64,000 nt of DNA from Kordia sp039026955. Its GTDB lineage: Bacteria; Bacteroidota; Bacteroidia; Flavobacteriales; Flavobacteriaceae. Below, piece by piece: positions 1 to 8,014 of this stretch. The notes beneath the pieces were generated by a model. That model ran no database searches. It was not told where the DNA came from and saw only the letters and a list, made by a program, of their open reading frames with translations. The DNA lies in assembly GCA_039026955.1 (NCBI GenBank), contig JBCCLH010000015.1, positions 49,485 to 113,484 on the forward strand, in the 5' to 3' direction. The position numbers and the translations under genes are program-made. Position 1 is the first letter of the stretch. Each line of letters starts with the position of its first letter.

Positions 1-226
1 CTTGTATCGTATTGATGAGCGTTTCTCTTTTCACATTATTTGCCAACGAATGTGCACTGAGCGTACTTACTTGATGAATTTGTTGTGTCGCTAAATTGAC
101 CGTATTTTGAAGTTTTATGATACTTTTATACTTTACAGTCAGTGGCAACACTACCAACGTTATAATAAGTACATAAACCAGCACAAAACTGATGGTTGTA
201 TAGAGATAGATTCTGTAATTTCTCAT
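1..226 (-). CDS. N-terminal part of a membrane sensor-like protein (cut by window edge)
   Basis: An open frame runs from an ATG at 226 on the minus strand to the window edge without a stop, giving 75 residues. It begins MRNYRIYLYTTISFVLVYVL: a short basic tail and then one strong hydrophobic membrane segment (about residues 8-29), followed by a polar helical stretch rich in Gln, Asn and Ser. That layout is usual for the start of histidine kinases and other transmembrane sensors, but no catalytic domain is visible, so the family is inference. The frame is cut by the window edge. Confidence 0.55.
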   Translation of the reverse strand, partial: MRNYRIYLYTTISFVLVYVLIITLVVLPLTVKYKSIIKLQNTVNLATQQIHQVSTLSAHSLANNVKRETLINTIQ

Positions 227-276
227 TGATATTAATAATTCTTTTCTATGATAACTACTTTAATAAAATATATACT

Positions 277-373
277 TGTCAAATCGAGCGCAGTCGAGAT
301 TCAATCGAAGCGTTAATTTCATAAGTGTTCTCGTGAGCTTCGCTCGGTATCTACGATAATGCTCGAACTGACA
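277..373. repeat. Palindromic repeat family 1, copy a
   Basis: About 97 bp starting TGTCAAATCGAGC and ending GCTCGAACTGACA, so the two ends are inverted copies of each other. The left arm carries the GCGCAGTCGAGATTCAATCG variant, the right arm the TCGTGAGCTTCGCTCGG variant. It lies in the 392 bp gene-free stretch between the edge gene and 619. Related copies are at 2496, 16013, 33292, 35933 and 60527. No outer inverted ends are obvious in this copy. The rest of the gene-free stretch (227-276, 374-618) is AT-rich with nothing recognised. Confidence 0.8.
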
Positions 374-618
374 TTTTTTATATCTAATTAAGGTTAAAAT
401 TTAATAAATTTAGTTACTATTAAACTCAATTAATATTCTTCTTTTTGATGCATTTTATTAACAGCACTAAAATACTATTTCAAGTGATTTTTTGAGAAAT
501 TCTCAGCATTTAATATTCCTTTTTAGCGATTTATTTTCCGTTTCAGGCACATTCATCTCTGTAAGGACGGCAGAAAACTGTATTTTTACCTTGTAATTTG
601 ATACATTTCATTGTAATT

Positions 619-1035
619 ATGAAATTAAAAAAGCGACATAAAATTATATTTGTATTTAGTTTGATCGGCATTTGCCTGTTTCTCTTATATGTATATGTTA
701 ATAGAGGAATTGCAGATACAATTACTATTCAAGCTGAAGAAACATTCACCACGACGGAATTGTTGTCAAAATTCGACGATACGCAGGAAAAACTGGAAGA
801 TTTTATTGAAAAGGCAATTGAGATAGAAGGTGAGATTAAAGAAATCACCTTTCAGGATGGAAAATATAGTCTGATTTTAAAAGGAGACTCAGATATTAGC
901 TATATCTTGTGCGAAATGCAAGCCAATCAAACTCCTGATGTGTTGAAACTGCATGCGGGACAAGACATAAAGTTAAAAGGAATTTTAAAGGGATTTCTCT
1001 TGGATATCATCCTATTGCATTGTGTAATTATATAA
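619..1035 (+). CDS. OB-fold (tRNA_anti-like) membrane-anchored small protein
   Basis: 138 residues from the ATG at 619; a TTG at 598 would add seven residues, but the ATG places a typical basic start (MKLKKRHK) right before one membrane segment (about residues 10-28). The C-terminal half has the look of the tRNA_anti-like OB-fold family common in Bacteroidota: a G-x-I-K-E-I strand, an ILKGDSD turn, and a closing G-Q-x-I-K-L-K-G-I-L-K-G motif. The substrate of such domains is unknown. The yceI-like gene starts 10 bp downstream, so the two are probably cotranscribed. Family assignment is from pattern memory, moderate certainty. Confidence 0.7.
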   Translation: MKLKKRHKIIFVFSLIGICLFLLYVYVNRGIADTITIQAEETFTTTELLSKFDDTQEKLEDFIEKAIEIEGEIKEITFQDGKYSLILKGDSDISYILCEMQANQTPDVLKLHAGQDIKLKGILKGFLLDIILLHCVII

Positions 1036-1045
1036 GTAACATTGT

Positions 1046-1597
1046 ATGAATAAATTTTTACTCGTAATTTTTTTAAGTATTTGCACTAGCGTAACCGTCT
1101 CCTCTCAAACCGCCGAATTTATTGAACGACAAGGACAAGTTACTTTTTTCTCGTATACTTCTGTAGAAAACATCCAAGCCACGAATAATCAAGTGTTAAG
1201 CCTTTTTAATCCGAATACCGACGAAGTTGCCGTAAGTATTTTGATGCGCGCGTTTGTGTTTAAAAAATCGTTGATGCACGAGCATTTTAATGAGAGTTAT
1301 ATTGAATCGGATTTGTATCCGAAAGCGACTTTTAATGGAAAGATTGTCGGTTTTGATCTTACGAATGATGAATCTCAAACTCGCATCATTAAAGGTGATT
1401 TTACCTTAAAAGACAGCACCAAACCTGTAGATGTGAAAGCTACTATTACCAAAACCAATGACGGTTATACCATTTCTGGAACTTTAGATATCATGATTGA
1501 TGATTACAATATTAAAGTCCCGCCGTTATTGTCACCCAATATTTCAAAGAAGATCGAAGTCACGTTTAACTTTAATTATGCACCGTATGAAAAGTAA
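1046..1597 (+). CDS. YceI family periplasmic protein
   Basis: 183 residues with an N-terminal signal peptide ending near SSQ (about residue 21). The rest matches the YceI-like fold, a lipocalin-like beta barrel that binds isoprenoid or lipid ligands: the pattern F(K)-K-S-L-M-x-E-H-F-N-E-x-Y-x-E-S-D-L-Y-P-K-A-T-F-x-G-K-I is the family's hallmark middle section. It overlaps the next gene by 11 bp, and Bacteroidota often pair a YceI protein with a DUF5777 barrel, which suggests a shared envelope task; what is transported is unknown. Confidence 0.85.
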   Translation: MNKFLLVIFLSICTSVTVSSQTAEFIERQGQVTFFSYTSVENIQATNNQVLSLFNPNTDEVAVSILMRAFVFKKSLMHEHFNESYIESDLYPKATFNGKIVGFDLTNDESQTRIIKGDFTLKDSTKPVDVKATITKTNDGYTISGTLDIMIDDYNIKVPPLLSPNISKKIEVTFNFNYAPYEK

Positions 1598-2459
1598 TCT
1601 TGTAATTCTCGCATTTTTGTTAAGTTTTTCGCCTTTGGTTGTGGCGCAGAATCTGTTGGATCAACTCAACGATGTGCCACAAACGACGAACAATTACACG
1701 ATGTCTACTTTTAAAGCGACGCGAATTTCAATTGGACATTCTGTTGAAACGCGTAAAAAGAATACGTTGGAAATTTCGTTTATGTCACGTTATTGGAATG
1801 TTCCGAATTCTAGTGGAAATGCTTTTGTAGCCGATAAAATGTCAGCACGTTTCGGATTGGATTACGGAATTTCGGATCGTTTTACCATTGGAGTTGGAAC
1901 CTCAGCACCAAATGGAGTTGCAGATACATATTTGAAATACAGACTCTTACGTCAGACCGATGATAATAAAAACCCATTTAGTATTTCGCTATTACAAACC
2001 GCAACCTATAGAACACGTCGTTTAAACGGAATCACATTGCGAGATAATTCAGGAGATAAATTTGCGTTTACCACACAAGCGTTGATTGCCCGAAAGTTTA
2101 CCAGAGATTTTTCGTTGCAAATCTCTCCAACCTTTATACATAGAACTTCCTCGCGTTCTCCATTAGACGATCACAATCATTTTGCCGTTGGTTTTGGTGG
2201 ACGTTATAAGTTGAGTAATCATGTGTCTGTTGTCTCAGAATATTACTATGTTGCTAACGAATTGGATTCTCGAAAAACCTTTGGTGCTTTTGCTTTAGGC
2301 GCCAATTGGGAAGTCAGTAAATTGATGTTACAATTCAAAATGACCAACAATCCGTTTTTTGTAGAAGATACGTTTATTACGCAAACGATACGGAATTTTA
2401 ATACCAATGATGGGAATTTCTTTTTTGGGTTTCATGCTACGTATCATTTGCAGTTGTAG
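1587..2459 (+). CDS. DUF5777 family outer-membrane beta-barrel protein
   Basis: 290 residues from the ATG at 1587, which begins a signal peptide (MKSNLVILAFLLSF..., ending near VVAQ). Longer upstream starts at 1497 or 1578 would put extra charged residues in front of the signal peptide. The mature part has alternating amphipathic strands, a FKATRISIGHSVET opening and a closing aromatic residue strand (FHATYHLQL), as in outer-membrane barrels of the DUF5777 family. It overlaps the YceI gene in another frame, showing translational coupling. The last 44 bp of coding DNA are duplicated at 2991-3034. Confidence 0.8.
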   Translation: MKSNLVILAFLLSFSPLVVAQNLLDQLNDVPQTTNNYTMSTFKATRISIGHSVETRKKNTLEISFMSRYWNVPNSSGNAFVADKMSARFGLDYGISDRFTIGVGTSAPNGVADTYLKYRLLRQTDDNKNPFSISLLQTATYRTRRLNGITLRDNSGDKFAFTTQALIARKFTRDFSLQISPTFIHRTSSRSPLDDHNHFAVGFGGRYKLSNHVSVVSEYYYVANELDSRKTFGAFALGANWEVSKLMLQFKMTNNPFFVEDTFITQTIRNFNTNDGNFFFGFHATYHLQL

Positions 2460-2495
2460 GTGGCGAATAATGTTTTTTAAAAATATTAAGCAAAA

Positions 2496-2571
2496 TGTCA
2501 AATCGAGCGCAGTCGAGATTCAATTGAAATATAGTTTTTCTTAGCTGTTCTCGACTGCGCTCGAACCGACA
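2496..2571. repeat. Palindromic repeat family 1, copy b (short form)
   Basis: A 76 bp near-perfect inverted repeat starting TGTCAAATCGAGCGCAGTCG and ending in the mirror CTGCGCTCGAACCGACA. It is the compact version of the family, with both arms carrying the GCAGTCGAG variant. It sits just downstream (minus-strand sense) of the toxin remnant at 2592-2662, and might have helped to break that gene. Confidence 0.8.
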
Positions 2572-2591
2572 AGTGATTATTTTTCAATTTA

Positions 2592-2662
2592 TTACATCAA
2601 ACAAATGTTAATAAATATCTTTTTAAGATTTTTGATTGCGAATCTGTCCAAATGATGTCCAT
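2592..2662 (-). pseudogene. Decayed ParE/RelE-type toxin remnant
   Basis: Four bases after the stop of the antitoxin-like gene an ATG (2662) opens MDIIWTD and then runs off frame, stopping after 21 residues. Supplying one missing base after WTD restores a frame reading F-A-I-K-N-L-K-K-I-F, which is the usual start of ParE-type toxins (MxIxWTDFAxENLKxIxxYY). The frame then ends at 2592, so only about a quarter of the usual 95-100 residues remains. The spacing to the antitoxin fits a toxin-antitoxin operon. The toxin reading rests on a short motif. Confidence 0.55.
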
Positions 2663-2665
2663 TTT

Positions 2666-2899
2666 TTACCAATCTTTCGCTAATTGTTCTAGCTCATCTT
2701 GCGTTTTGAACTTTCCATTTTTAAAATCACTTTCAGATTTTTTAATTCTGTCAATTAATTCAGCAACAGTAAATGGGGTAAATTCTGTCTCGTTTTCTTG
2801 TTTTAGTAGAATAAAATGCTCTAGTTTTTCAATGAATTTTTCATCTTGCAATTGAGCGAGATACGAAATTAGATTTAGTTTTCTTGTTTGTAAATCCAT
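2666..2899 (-). CDS. Antitoxin-like small protein (orphan)
   Basis: 77 residues, charged and predicted helical, with a C-terminal I-x-R-I-x-K-S-E-x-D-x-x-N-G-x-x-x-x-Q-D-E-L-E-Q segment. That tail is common in the small antitoxins that precede ParE-type toxins in Bacteroidota. The partner downstream is a short frameshifted remnant (2592-2662), so this looks like the surviving half of a toxin-antitoxin pair. DNA binding and toxin neutralisation are family knowledge, not visible here. It could alternatively be a stand-alone regulator. Confidence 0.6.
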   Translation of the reverse strand: MDLQTRKLNLISYLAQLQDEKFIEKLEHFILLKQENETEFTPFTVAELIDRIKKSESDFKNGKFKTQDELEQLAKDW

Positions 2900-2990
2900 A
2901 ACGGTGATTTTTTCAAATTTACGAATTTATTTTTGTGCGTTTTGTTTTCGTTTTAGGCATTTTAGAAATACTAATATCATAACAGATAAA

Positions 2991-3034
2991 AATTTCTTTT
3001 TTGGGTTTAATGCCACGTATCATTTGCAGTTGTA
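2991..3034 (+). repeat. Duplicate of the DUF5777 gene 3' end
   Basis: These 44 bases match 2415-2458, the last codons of the DUF5777 gene, with only two mismatches, and include its stop region. The copy has no coding frame upstream. The two copies flank the repeat copy b, the toxin remnant and the antitoxin, so the intervening ~530 bp look like inserted DNA with target duplication, or like what is left after loss of a tandem gene copy. Confidence 0.75.
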
Positions 3035-3037
3035 ATT

Positions 3038-4144
3038 CTATGTTTGCAGTAAATTTTCAATAGGTATGTTGTTTTGAATCAGTCCAATAGCTCTTGTAAC
3101 TTTCCACGGTGTTTGCGTATTGATTTTAACTTCTATCTGACTGATAGCCACAACGGTATCATAAGTGTCTAAATCCGTTGCCAATACAGGAACTTTATTT
3201 TTTTTCAAATAATCATCACTCATATCAAGATTTATTGTTTCGTTATCAGGTTTTTTATATCCTGTGATAATGACACCACTGAGCGGACAATGGTCTACAT
3301 TTTTCTTTTTTGCTTCGGCTTTAATCTTTTCTATTTTTCGGGAGAGATTTTTATAGGTAACAATTAACAGAAGGTTTTGAAAATAACTGAATTCGTCTAT
3401 TTCCAGTGTTGATCCTGCAAGAATATCTTCTACTTGATTATTTATTTGTGCTTCGTTTAAAAGTACTACGCCATCAATAGCACCTTTAACAGTTCCCATA
3501 AGCGGGAAGGAGAGTGCCTTGTCGTATGGTAAGGCGCCCAAAACAGGAATGTTTATTTTTTCAAGTGCTTTTGATAAATTGTTGGTAACACGGTCTATTT
3601 TATCTGGATGCACTTTATTGATTATAACACCTTTTACAGCGACACCTTGTTCTCGAAATAAGCTTAAATTCATATTCAGTCTGTCAAAAGTACTGCCTAT
3701 TCCACCTTCGGCTACAACGATCACTTCTGCATTCAGCATTTTGGCTACCTGCGCATTTGATAATCCCACAATACTTCCTACACCAGCATGTCCAGTACCT
3801 TCGTAAACAACAACTTCATATTTGTCTTCCAGATGTGCGGCTGCTTTTTTTATTTTTGATGCGAAGGGAAACTTTTCAGGCTGTTTTATGTATTCAGAAG
3901 TTACTCCGGAAGCAATAATGACGGGACTATGAATTTCGGGTTGTGTTTTAAAATCCAGAATATCTTCAAAGAGTACCACATCCTTATCTACAGTATGTTT
4001 GCCAATTAAAATATGATTCTGTCCTACAGGTTTGCAATACCCTACCTTAAATCCTTTTTCTTTTAAAACTGCTGCAATACCTAATGTACACGTCGTTTTT
4101 CCTTTGTGCTGACCAGTCGCAGCCACAAATAATTTCTTCGTCAT
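3038..4144 (-). CDS. BioD-like P-loop ATPase with DRTGG-like C-terminal half
   Basis: 368 residues. Residues 11-18 form a P-loop of the dethiobiotin synthetase type (GQHKGKTT), followed by GxCKPVGQ and V-V-Y-E-G-T-G-H-A-G motifs as in the N-terminal domain of long phosphotransacetylases and cobyric-acid-type amidoligases. The C-terminal third (about 240-368) has the pattern SGVIITGY..., like DRTGG-type regulatory domains of the same proteins. No phosphotransacetylase catalytic domain follows and the length is complete, so it is a stand-alone regulator-like or ligase-like ATPase; it is not BioD itself by length. No biotin genes lie nearby. Substrate unknown. Confidence 0.7.
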   Translation of the reverse strand: MTKKLFVAATGQHKGKTTCTLGIAAVLKEKGFKVGYCKPVGQNHILIGKHTVDKDVVLFEDILDFKTQPEIHSPVIIASGVTSEYIKQPEKFPFASKIKKAAAHLEDKYEVVVYEGTGHAGVGSIVGLSNAQVAKMLNAEVIVVAEGGIGSTFDRLNMNLSLFREQGVAVKGVIINKVHPDKIDRVTNNLSKALEKINIPVLGALPYDKALSFPLMGTVKGAIDGVVLLNEAQINNQVEDILAGSTLEIDEFSYFQNLLLIVTYKNLSRKIEKIKAEAKKKNVDHCPLSGVIITGYKKPDNETINLDMSDDYLKKNKVPVLATDLDTYDTVVAISQIEVKINTQTPWKVTRAIGLIQNNIPIENLLQT

Positions 4145-4334
4145 GTTTTTTTTCTATAAAGATAACTGAAAACCAGCGTTTCTGGCGATAGGAATTCAAA
4201 AAATTATGTTTTGGATTAAAATTGAAAGATAATTTTTTTAGTGAATGTCAGTATCGTACAATATTTAGCGATGTTGGATTGATAATGAGTATTTCTTTTT
4301 TGTTTTTAACGTGATATATAATTTGCTTTACGGG

Positions 4335-4368
4335 AGGTTTTATTTGTTATACATGTAAAATAAAACCT
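4335..4368. other. Perfect AT-rich stem-loop
   Basis: An 11 bp perfect inverted repeat (AGGTTTTATTT ... AAATAAAACCT) with a 12-base loop, in the 264 bp gap between the SulP gene and the BioD-like gene. It follows the 3' end of the SulP gene on the minus strand, so it may act as its terminator or RNA-stabilising hairpin, but no clear T-run follows. Confidence 0.4.
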
Positions 4369-4408
4369 ATGCAGACACAATGTGATTTTTTGCAATGTTT
4401 CGCAATGC

Positions 4409-6637
4409 TCACACTTCCACGTTCAACAACCCAGCCAATTTCTCTCCATACTCAATAAACGCCACGGTTTCATCCGTTCGAGCCAGTTTAATTCTATCAA
4501 AAATAATCAAAGCTTCACCATTGCTTTCAATATGATAAATCTGTTGGTTTTCGAAGAAGCGAATGATGTCTTCTGTAAAGAAAGAGCGAATTTCTGCTTC
4601 GTTATTTCCCATGAGTAGGAATTTTTTCGAAAAATCAGGATATATCGTAAAGTCAATATCTTTGTAGCCCGTGAATGCCATCACACGGTCAAATAGTTTT
4701 TCTAATACTGCTTCTTTTTGCATGGTGAACACAGGAATCTTTTTGTTCAATTTGATGACCATGAGGGTTGTATTGAAGGTTTCTGCGGTAAACGCCTGTC
4801 CATCATTGAACGTGACATCTGCAATTTCCCAAGACATATCTACATTTTTAAAGCTACCTTTGAGACAATTATACTTGCGTTCAATCGGTCTGATTTCAAA
4901 AAAGTGAAATTTCTTTAGGTAATTCGTATTCCAATCTGCTTGACTTGAATACTGATATCCTTCCTTCGTGGCTAGATTTCGTAAGCGTTTTTGTCGTTGC
5001 GATAGTTTGGTGGTTGGCCCTGTTAATCTAATTTTTAACGCTCTGTTATGTGTAGAAGACGACACATGAGAATTTAATCCTGTAATAAACACTTCACCGC
5101 CTGTAGCTCTTTGTGCTTTTAGGTATTCTACCAAGTAATCCATATACGTAATGCCTACAAGTCGTGTTTCGGACAAATCAATATTGACATTTGCTCCCGA
5201 AGGAATTTGTGCGACTAGTTTATCCACTTTTATAATCCCTAAAAAATTAGCAATCCCTCGAATCTTTAAATCAAAATTACCATCTGGACGTTTGATTAAT
5301 TTTGTGCGTGATTTGTATACCATTTTGAAAAATTGCGGAATGGAGAGTCGTGCTAGCAACATATGAGTTATCAATGCAAATGCTAATCCACCTACCAATC
5401 CGACTAATAAATTGGTATACAAGGTTAAAATCATCGTTACAATAAAGAATATGAGTTGCTCTGTTCCTTGACTATACATTTGTTTGAAAACGGATGGAGA
5501 CGCCAATTTAAATCCTGTATATACTAGTAAAATCGCGAAAGCACATAATGGGACTTGTCTCATGATAGGACTCAACAACACAATAAAAATCAGTAACAAT
5601 AATCCTTGATACATATTGGACCATTTGGTTTTTGCGCCATTGTGAATATTTACGGTACTTCTAATAATTACTGCAATTATTGGCAAACCTCCGATCATTC
5701 CAGCGGCTACGGTACTTAATCCAATACCTGTGAGGTCTTTATTTAAATCGGTCTTGCGTTTATACGGATCAATTTTGTCCACAGCTTTTGCAATGGCTAA
5801 AGATTCAATACTTGAAATGATCAAAAGGGAAAATACGGTGGTCCAGAATTCAATTGTATGTATTTTACCAAAATTAGGATGCATGATGGAATCTATAATT
5901 GTATCAGGAATCTCTAATAATAGCGTAGGCCCTACTTCATACGCGTTTCCTAAAAAAGAAAGTGTTTGTTCGTCAAAGAAATTAAACACATATACAAAGG
6001 GAATGGAAAGACCAATTACCCACATTGGTGTTGGCAATAAATGGAAAATTCTGTTACTGATTTTGGAGTGAAATAGTAATAATAACAATCCTGTCAAGGC
6101 AATAATTACCACAAATGGATTGGCTTTTGGTAAGTAGATAACCGCATCAATTAAATTTTGTATGATGCTAGGACTCTCTGAATGTGTGCCCATCGCGACG
6201 TGAATCTGTTTGGCAAAGATGATGATACCAATCGCCGCTAAAATACCGTGAATTACAGATGAATGGAAAATATCGGCTAAGCGTCCCAATTTCAATATTC
6301 CCAATAGCATTTGAAGCGCTCCTGAAACGACTACAGCTGCCAAAACATAATTGAAAGCTTGTCCTGAACCATCATCCATTAAGGCAATTCCTAACAGAAT
6401 GACGCCAATAACGCCTTTGGCAGGTCCGTTAACGGAGATATGTCCTCCGCGATACAGCGTCGTTACTACGCCGCCCACAATGGCTGAAAAAATGCCTGCC
6501 ATTGGTGGGGCGCCTGCTGCTAATGCAATTCCTAAAGAAAGTGGTAAGGCAATCAGCGAGACACTTATTGCTGCGATTAAATCACTTTGCCAATTTTCAA
6601 TTAATCCCTGAAAGCCAGATTTGGGTGTGTTTTCCAT
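4409..6637 (-). CDS. SulP family inorganic anion transporter with extra C-terminal domain
   Basis: 742 residues, longer than the usual 500-600. Residues about 12-440 hold 10-12 membrane segments with SulP features near the start (SLIALPLSLGIALAAGAPP; a conserved GPAKG turn). Then comes a STAS-like section (about 445-530, with INVDLSETRLVGITYMDY-like strand-helix order). The last ~210 residues are an additional soluble domain without a family I can name. The likely role is proton- or sodium-driven uptake of sulfate or bicarbonate across the inner membrane; in other bacteria SulP proteins are fused to or neighbours of carbonic anhydrase, which I do not see here. Stands alone on the minus strand. 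Confidence 0.85.
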   Translation of the reverse strand: MENTPKSGFQGLIENWQSDLIAAISVSLIALPLSLGIALAAGAPPMAGIFSAIVGGVVTTLYRGGHISVNGPAKGVIGVILLGIALMDDGSGQAFNYVLAAVVVSGALQMLLGILKLGRLADIFHSSVIHGILAAIGIIIFAKQIHVAMGTHSESPSIIQNLIDAVIYLPKANPFVVIIALTGLLLLLFHSKISNRIFHLLPTPMWVIGLSIPFVYVFNFFDEQTLSFLGNAYEVGPTLLLEIPDTIIDSIMHPNFGKIHTIEFWTTVFSLLIISSIESLAIAKAVDKIDPYKRKTDLNKDLTGIGLSTVAAGMIGGLPIIAVIIRSTVNIHNGAKTKWSNMYQGLLLLIFIVLLSPIMRQVPLCAFAILLVYTGFKLASPSVFKQMYSQGTEQLIFFIVTMILTLYTNLLVGLVGGLAFALITHMLLARLSIPQFFKMVYKSRTKLIKRPDGNFDLKIRGIANFLGIIKVDKLVAQIPSGANVNIDLSETRLVGITYMDYLVEYLKAQRATGGEVFITGLNSHVSSSTHNRALKIRLTGPTTKLSQRQKRLRNLATKEGYQYSSQADWNTNYLKKFHFFEIRPIERKYNCLKGSFKNVDMSWEIADVTFNDGQAFTAETFNTTLMVIKLNKKIPVFTMQKEAVLEKLFDRVMAFTGYKDIDFTIYPDFSKKFLLMGNNEAEIRSFFTEDIIRFFENQQIYHIESNGEALIIFDRIKLARTDETVAFIEYGEKLAGLLNVEV

Positions 6638-6840
6638 GTATGTTATGCTCCAATAATTTAGGTGTAAGACTTGATTGTCTAAAATAGTAAATATTTGGAA
6701 TTATGAAAATGGTGTGGGGGAAGTTGTTTATGAAATTGATAAGAAAAGAAGTTTTTAAAGAGAAATTTTTTTGAGAGACTGTTGTACTTTTATGTGATTT
6801 AGTTACAATCAGAAAAGTTATGAGTTATTACAGTAATTCA

Positions 6841-7779
6841 TCAAAATTGGATTGGAAAATATACCATTGAACTTACTTTTCTTCCTTGAATTTCACCAGG
6901 TACAAAACTTAATCCACAATTTTTAATTATATCCATTGCAATAATATCTAATTTTTGATTTGGATTATCATATGTTTCAGGAAATAAAAGTTCTCCCTTT
7001 GTAGTTATAACAAAGCTTACATAACACGCCTCAGGTTCTGTTTTGTCAATTCTTTTTGATTGTCCCTGAGTTGTCTTTTCTTGATAACATTTGATTGTTT
7101 CTTCTGAAGGAGGACTCAATTCAACCATTTTATCTAGGGCAGTGAAATCAGCAACAATTAATTTATCAGGTTGAATTTCAAAATCTTTTTGACTTAATTT
7201 CATTGGAGTTATTTTAACTGCTTCCATAATCTCATAATGCGTATCAAGTTCGGTAATAGTTTTCATGGTGATGCATCCATCTACCTCAGATAATTTATTA
7301 TACCAGTTCCCAACTTGATGGCCTTTAAACGTTTCATAATCTACTTTGATATTATCTGAATAATAGGTTGTGGAATTGCCATAACTTGATTCATATTTGA
7401 CCATAAAACAATCTTTACCTAAGATTTTCACAATACTATCTCTGTAAATTTTTCCAGGTTTATAATCGAAATTTGCTTTTCGTGAATCGCGAAAAGTAAT
7501 ATACGGTCGATCTACATATGTATCGTACATTCTCTTTGAAATGTTGTCATACGTGTATGAATATGTTTCTTTATTATTCTTGAAATACGTTGACTTATAA
7601 TAGTTTGAAGTTATTTTGTATGTGGTAATTTCTCCTTGTGAAATTGATTTTAACGAATCCACATTAAGCTCATTTGTTTTTGGAACTATACTTATTTTAT
7701 AAGTTATTTCACCACTAAAATGTTGTGCTAAGCATGTAGAAGGTATTGTTAAAATCAAAAATATAAGTAGATATTTCAT
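6841..7779 (-). CDS. Secreted GLPGLI/TonB-C-like protein
   Basis: 312 residues from the ATG at 7779, which begins a clean signal peptide (MKYLLIFLILTIPS..., cleavage near CLAQ). The open frame extends 57 codons further upstream, but that extension is uncharged by function and would bury the signal peptide. The first two thirds resemble GLPGLI-type secreted proteins (G-E-I-T-Y-K-I start, repeated Tyr-rich strands). The last ~75 residues (CYVSFVITTKGELLFP..., ending GRKVSSMVYFPIQF) look like a TonB C-terminal-like domain. Role unknown, probably envelope. Confidence 0.6.
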   Translation of the reverse strand: MKYLLIFLILTIPSTCLAQHFSGEITYKISIVPKTNELNVDSLKSISQGEITTYKITSNYYKSTYFKNNKETYSYTYDNISKRMYDTYVDRPYITFRDSRKANFDYKPGKIYRDSIVKILGKDCFMVKYESSYGNSTTYYSDNIKVDYETFKGHQVGNWYNKLSEVDGCITMKTITELDTHYEIMEAVKITPMKLSQKDFEIQPDKLIVADFTALDKMVELSPPSEETIKCYQEKTTQGQSKRIDKTEPEACYVSFVITTKGELLFPETYDNPNQKLDIIAMDIIKNCGLSFVPGEIQGRKVSSMVYFPIQF

Positions 7780-8014
7780 TTGTTCAATTTTTAACCAAAT
7801 TAATGTTATTTGTGTAAATAAAAAACAAAACTCATATATACAATGTGATACTTTTTGTAATGCGTTGGTAAACTGGTCATAAACTTTAAGAAAACTTGAT
7901 GGAACTAGTTTCAGGGAAATCAGTTTACTACCCACAAGCTCCACACTCATGATGCGTATTCAAAAACATTAACTGCTGTTTCTGTGGTTTTATTCTTTGC
8001 CATGTTTTCAATAA

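Noticed and set aside
7780..7950. 57-codon N-terminal extension of the secreted protein at 6841
   Set aside because: It would hide a typical signal peptide beginning at 7779 and contains no recognisable domain.
7950..8003. 18-residue minus-strand start (MAKNKTTETAVNVFEYAS) suggesting a DUF1801-type gene
   Set aside because: It stops at once and the following sequence shows no continuing similarity in any frame; too short to call even as a remnant.
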